Origin: Rhodospirillaceae bacterium | GTDB lineage: Bacteria > Pseudomonadota > Alphaproteobacteria > UBA9219 | NCBI GenBank assembly: GCA_003504035.1 | Contig: DOBW01000184.1 | Location: 1-6,672 of the forward strand | Reading direction: 5' to 3' | Length of the DNA: 6,672 nucleotides | Shown here: one piece after another, positions 6,307 through 6,672 of the stretch | How the letters are laid out: the number at the start of each line of letters is the position of its first letter | How positions within the stretch are numbered: the first letter of the stretch is position 1 | Position numbers and translations under genes: made by a program | Notes under the pieces: model-generated | Told to the model about the DNA's origin: nothing | What the model saw: the letters and a program-made list of their open reading frames with translations, nothing else | Databases searched by the model: none

Positions 6307-6672
6307 TGTCAAACGGATCAACTTTTCTTGTTCTTATACCGGAGGAGGTGAAGGACATTTCCAATTCATTGCGTTATGCATCATTTCGTGCGCGTGAGAC
6401 GGGGGGGCGTGTTGCACTCCTTTCCATTGTTGAGCCGGAGGAGATTGGTGCGTGGGGCGGCGTTGACAAAGTTATGACGGATGATGCTTTTGATCGTGCG
6501 CGTAAAGTGATGGAGCATTATGTTGCCAGTGTGCAGGAGCTTTCTGGCACGGAGCCTTTGACGCTTTTCCGCAAAGGTCAAAGGCGTGCAACATTGCTAG
6601 AGGTTATCGAGAGCGAACCTGATATTTCAGCATTTGTGTTGACGGCTTATAGTGATGAGGCGAGACGCAACA
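6303..6672 (+). CDS. Universal stress protein (UspA) family protein, C-terminus cut by window edge
   Basis: The frame opens with ATGATG at 6303-6308, the first ATG overlapping the preceding TGA, and stays open to the window end (123 codons visible). The layout matches Usp-type alpha/beta domains: a hydrophobic first strand (TFLVLIPEE), a helix with conserved spacing (SLRYASFRARETGG), a second strand VALLSIVEPEE, a long amphipathic helix (AFDRARKVMEHYVASV), then RKGQRRATLLEVIESEPDISAFVLT, which resembles the Usp stretch with a helix leading into the fourth strand. The glycine-rich nucleotide-binding motif of ATP-binding Usp proteins would lie further downstream and cannot be judged. Usp proteins are small cytosolic stress or nucleotide-responsive regulators. 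Coupling to the permease operon suggests a regulatory role there. A run of seven Gs (6401-6407) lies within it. Confidence 0.78.
   Translation, partial: MMSNGSTFLVLIPEEVKDISNSLRYASFRARETGGRVALLSIVEPEEIGAWGGVDKVMTDDAFDRARKVMEHYVASVQELSGTEPLTLFRKGQRRATLLEVIESEPDISAFVLTAYSDEARRN

Overview
The window looks like part of an alphaproteobacterial chromosome of moderate GC content. The main pointers are a TIGR02186-family membrane protein (a family known mainly from alphaproteobacteria), alphaproteobacterial-style RecF and DnaN sequences, and a TauE/SafE–TIGR02186–universal stress protein cluster like those in Rhodospirillales-type genomes. The lineage is inferred from protein character only. All six genes lie on the + strand and are tightly packed. 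No tRNA, rRNA, CRISPR array or transposase gene was seen, and no gene-free stretch exceeds 300 bases.

Layout: (1) 2-1234, the C-terminal part of a nitronate monooxygenase-like flavin oxidoreductase, cut by the left edge. (2) 1239-2051, glutamate racemase MurI, four bases further on and probably in the same transcript. (3) 2133-3248, the DNA polymerase sliding clamp DnaN, after an 81-bp gap. (4) 3248-3407, a non-coding block that is the most unusual part of the window. It is a ~122-bp near-complete palindrome starting on the last base of the dnaN stop codon, followed by a partial second copy of its left arm that ends six bases before the recF start. (5) 3414-4595, RecF. (6) 4649-5602, a TauE/SafE permease; 5599-6306, a TIGR02186 protein with signal peptide and C-terminal membrane anchor; and 6303 to the right edge, a universal stress protein. 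These last three overlap by ATGA stop/start junctions and form a translationally coupled operon.

How they work together: dnaN and recF are the classic replication/repair pair (clamp and gap-repair loader), here with murI upstream and an exporter operon downstream rather than dnaA and gyrB. murI supplies D-glutamate for peptidoglycan. The exporter–TIGR02186–Usp trio probably acts as one unit at the cytoplasmic membrane, with an accessory protein facing the periplasm and a small cytosolic Usp-type protein. Its substrate and physiological role cannot be read from the sequence.

The best candidate for something undescribed is the palindromic repeat between dnaN and recF. Its arms allow two mutually exclusive hairpins, and the second is followed by a T-run directly before recF.
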